Below are positions 12,692-13,728 of a stretch of DNA of 13,728 nucleotides, piece after piece. This DNA comes from CAINVV01 sp037440345. Lineage in GTDB: Bacteria; Bacteroidota; Bacteroidia; Bacteroidales; Prolixibacteraceae. Position 1 is the stretch's first letter. Each line of letters opens with the position of its first letter. The position numbers and the translations under genes are program-made. The stretch spans positions 1-13,728 of the forward strand of contig JBBIUJ010000088.1 of the NCBI GenBank assembly GCA_037440345.1, in the 5' to 3' direction. The notes beneath the pieces are model-generated. The model did no database searches. It had not been told where the DNA came from and worked only from the letters and a program-made list of their open reading frames with translations.

Positions 12692-12737
12692 TTTATTAAA
12701 ACGCAAATTTAGAGTGCCGACAAGACGCCAAAATGTG

Positions 12738-12745
12738 TAATTTTG
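12738..12745 (+). promoter_or_regulatory. Putative -7 element for asnS
   Basis: TAATTTTG matches TAnnTTTG exactly, 59 nt before the asnS ATG. It overlaps a small dyad, CAAAAT (12729-12734) with ATTTTG (12740-12745). No canonical -33 TTTG is present at the usual spacing. Confidence 0.5.
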
Positions 12746-12804
12746 TCCTAACTATCAATTGATATATTTATTACACACTGTTTTACCCGGAAGAAAAAGT
12801 TCAA

Positions 12805-13728
12805 ATGGAAAAAGTTCAGATCGCAGGGATATTGAAATCAGGCCAGGTTGGGGCTGAGATAACAATCAAAGGCTGGGTGCGTACCCGCCGCGGAAGCAAG
12901 AATGTTAATTTTATTGCCCTGAACGACGGGTCCACCATCAACAACCTCCAGGTGGTTGCCGAAGTTGAAACTTTTGGAGAAGAGTTTTTCAAAAATATCA
13001 ATACCGGCGCTGCAATTGGGGTTACCGGCACACTGGTGGCCTCGGCCGGTTCCGGGCAATCCGTTGAACTGAAAGCCGAAAAAATTGAGCTAATCGGTCT
13101 GTCCGATCCAGACAAATATCCGATCCAGCCCAAAAGGCATAGTCTAGAATTTTTACGCGAAGTGGCCCATCTCCGTCCGCGGACAGCCACTTTCAGCGCG
13201 GTCTTCCGGATACGGCACGCCATGATTTTTGCCATTCACTCCTTTTTTAACGAAAGGGGATTCTTCAATATACATACCCCTATCATCACCAGTTCGGATG
13301 CCGAAGGTGCCGGCGAGATGTTCAGGGTCAGCACACTTCCTGCCGTGAATCCACCTCTGAATGAGGAGGGGGCTGTCGATTACAGCCAGGATTTCTTTGG
13401 GAAAGCTGCGAACCTGACTGTCTCCGGTCAGTTGGAAGGGGAGCTTTTTGCCATGGCGCTTTCGAAAATCTATACTTTTGGACCTACTTTCCGGGCCGAA
13501 AATTCCAATACCTCCCGTCACCTGGCTGAGTTCTGGATGATCGAGCCCGAGGTTGCCTTCTTCGACCTGAACGACAACATGGACCTGGCCGAGGAGTTTT
13601 TAAAATACCTGATCAACTATGCCCTGGAACATTGTATGGACGACCTGCTTTTTCTCAGCAACCGTCTGACGGAAGAGGAGAAGGTCAAACCGGCCGACCA
13701 GCGTTCGATGGAGCTGATCGAGAAGCTG
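12805..13728 (+). CDS. asnS: Asparaginyl-tRNA synthetase, 3' end beyond window
   Basis: It charges tRNA-Asn with asparagine using ATP in the cytoplasm and is essential for translation. The 308 residues present are about two thirds of the usual ~465-480; the frame is open to the right edge. The N-terminal OB-fold anticodon-binding domain spans about residues 17-100, including ITIKGWVRTRRGSKNVNFIA (19-38). After the linker PKRHSLEFLREVAHLRPRT (109-127), the class IIb catalytic core begins: motif 1 helix and strand FNERGFFNIHTPIITSSDAE (148-167), GAGEMFRVST, and motif 2 TFGPTFRAENSNTSRHLAEF (224-243) followed by WMIEPE. An insertion of about 20 residues, LPAVNPPLNEEGAVDYSQDF (178-197), follows the first catalytic strand, as I recall for other Bacteroidota AsnRS. 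'AENSNTSRHLAEFWMIEPE' separates it from AspRS. The ATG at 12805 gives the expected N-terminus. Confidence 0.96.
   Translation, partial: MEKVQIAGILKSGQVGAEITIKGWVRTRRGSKNVNFIALNDGSTINNLQVVAEVETFGEEFFKNINTGAAIGVTGTLVASAGSGQSVELKAEKIELIGLSDPDKYPIQPKRHSLEFLREVAHLRPRTATFSAVFRIRHAMIFAIHSFFNERGFFNIHTPIITSSDAEGAGEMFRVSTLPAVNPPLNEEGAVDYSQDFFGKAANLTVSGQLEGELFAMALSKIYTFGPTFRAENSNTSRHLAEFWMIEPEVAFFDLNDNMDLAEEFLKYLINYALEHCMDDLLFLSNRLTEEEKVKPADQRSMELIEKL

Overview
The window looks like chromosomal DNA of a Bacteroidota species, probably a Bacteroidales/Marinilabiliales-type or related environmental lineage. The gene families point that way: FucP/GluP-type sugar permease with a ROK kinase, a GlxA-like AraC regulator, VOC and RibD_C small proteins, and AsnRS with an insertion after motif 1. 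Several promoter-like elements also fit the phylum's -7 consensus TAnnTTTG. Species cannot be named from the sequence alone.

Left block (1-3593), GC-rich housekeeping and sugar metabolism. On the minus strand, an MFS sugar permease (1009-2415) is followed by a ROK-family glucokinase/hexokinase (912 to beyond the left edge), an import-and-phosphorylate pair. Divergent from them is an aldo/keto reductase (2601-3593) strongly resembling E. coli YghZ/Gpr, the L-glyceraldehyde-3-phosphate / methylglyoxal reductase. The shared intergenic region has divergent -7 elements and a 14-bp direct repeat that looks like an operator.

Central block (3676-10631), visibly AT-richer. A GlxA-type regulator (DJ-1/PfpI plus AraC domains, minus strand) faces a one-direction train of twelve small genes. 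These comprise four VOC/glyoxalase-fold proteins, three RibD_C (dihydrofolate-reductase-like) proteins, a putative effector-binding-domain protein, a small HMA-like protein, a four-helix membrane protein, a DUF1801/YdhG-like protein and a DoxX-like membrane protein. The first seven genes are tightly packed (gaps of 7-28 nt), so they are probably one operon. The divergent intergenic region carries three copies of a TTTTTGTC/GACAAAAA box around two divergent -7 elements, which suggests autoregulation plus control of the train. This cluster is the best candidate in the window for an undescribed functional unit, possibly detoxification of reactive carbonyls or small toxic molecules, but that function is inferred only.

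Right block (10632-13728). A short gap holds what looks like the C-terminal remnant of a lost gene, followed by an AEC-family transporter (10806-11735). Next is about 460 bp of non-coding DNA with six short hairpins, which look like a degraded palindromic repeat array. A conserved small protein of unknown function (minus strand, 12199-12534) and the 5' two-thirds of asnS (12805 to the right edge) are divergent. A 119-bp element with 32-bp imperfect inverted repeats (MITE-like) sits between their promoters.
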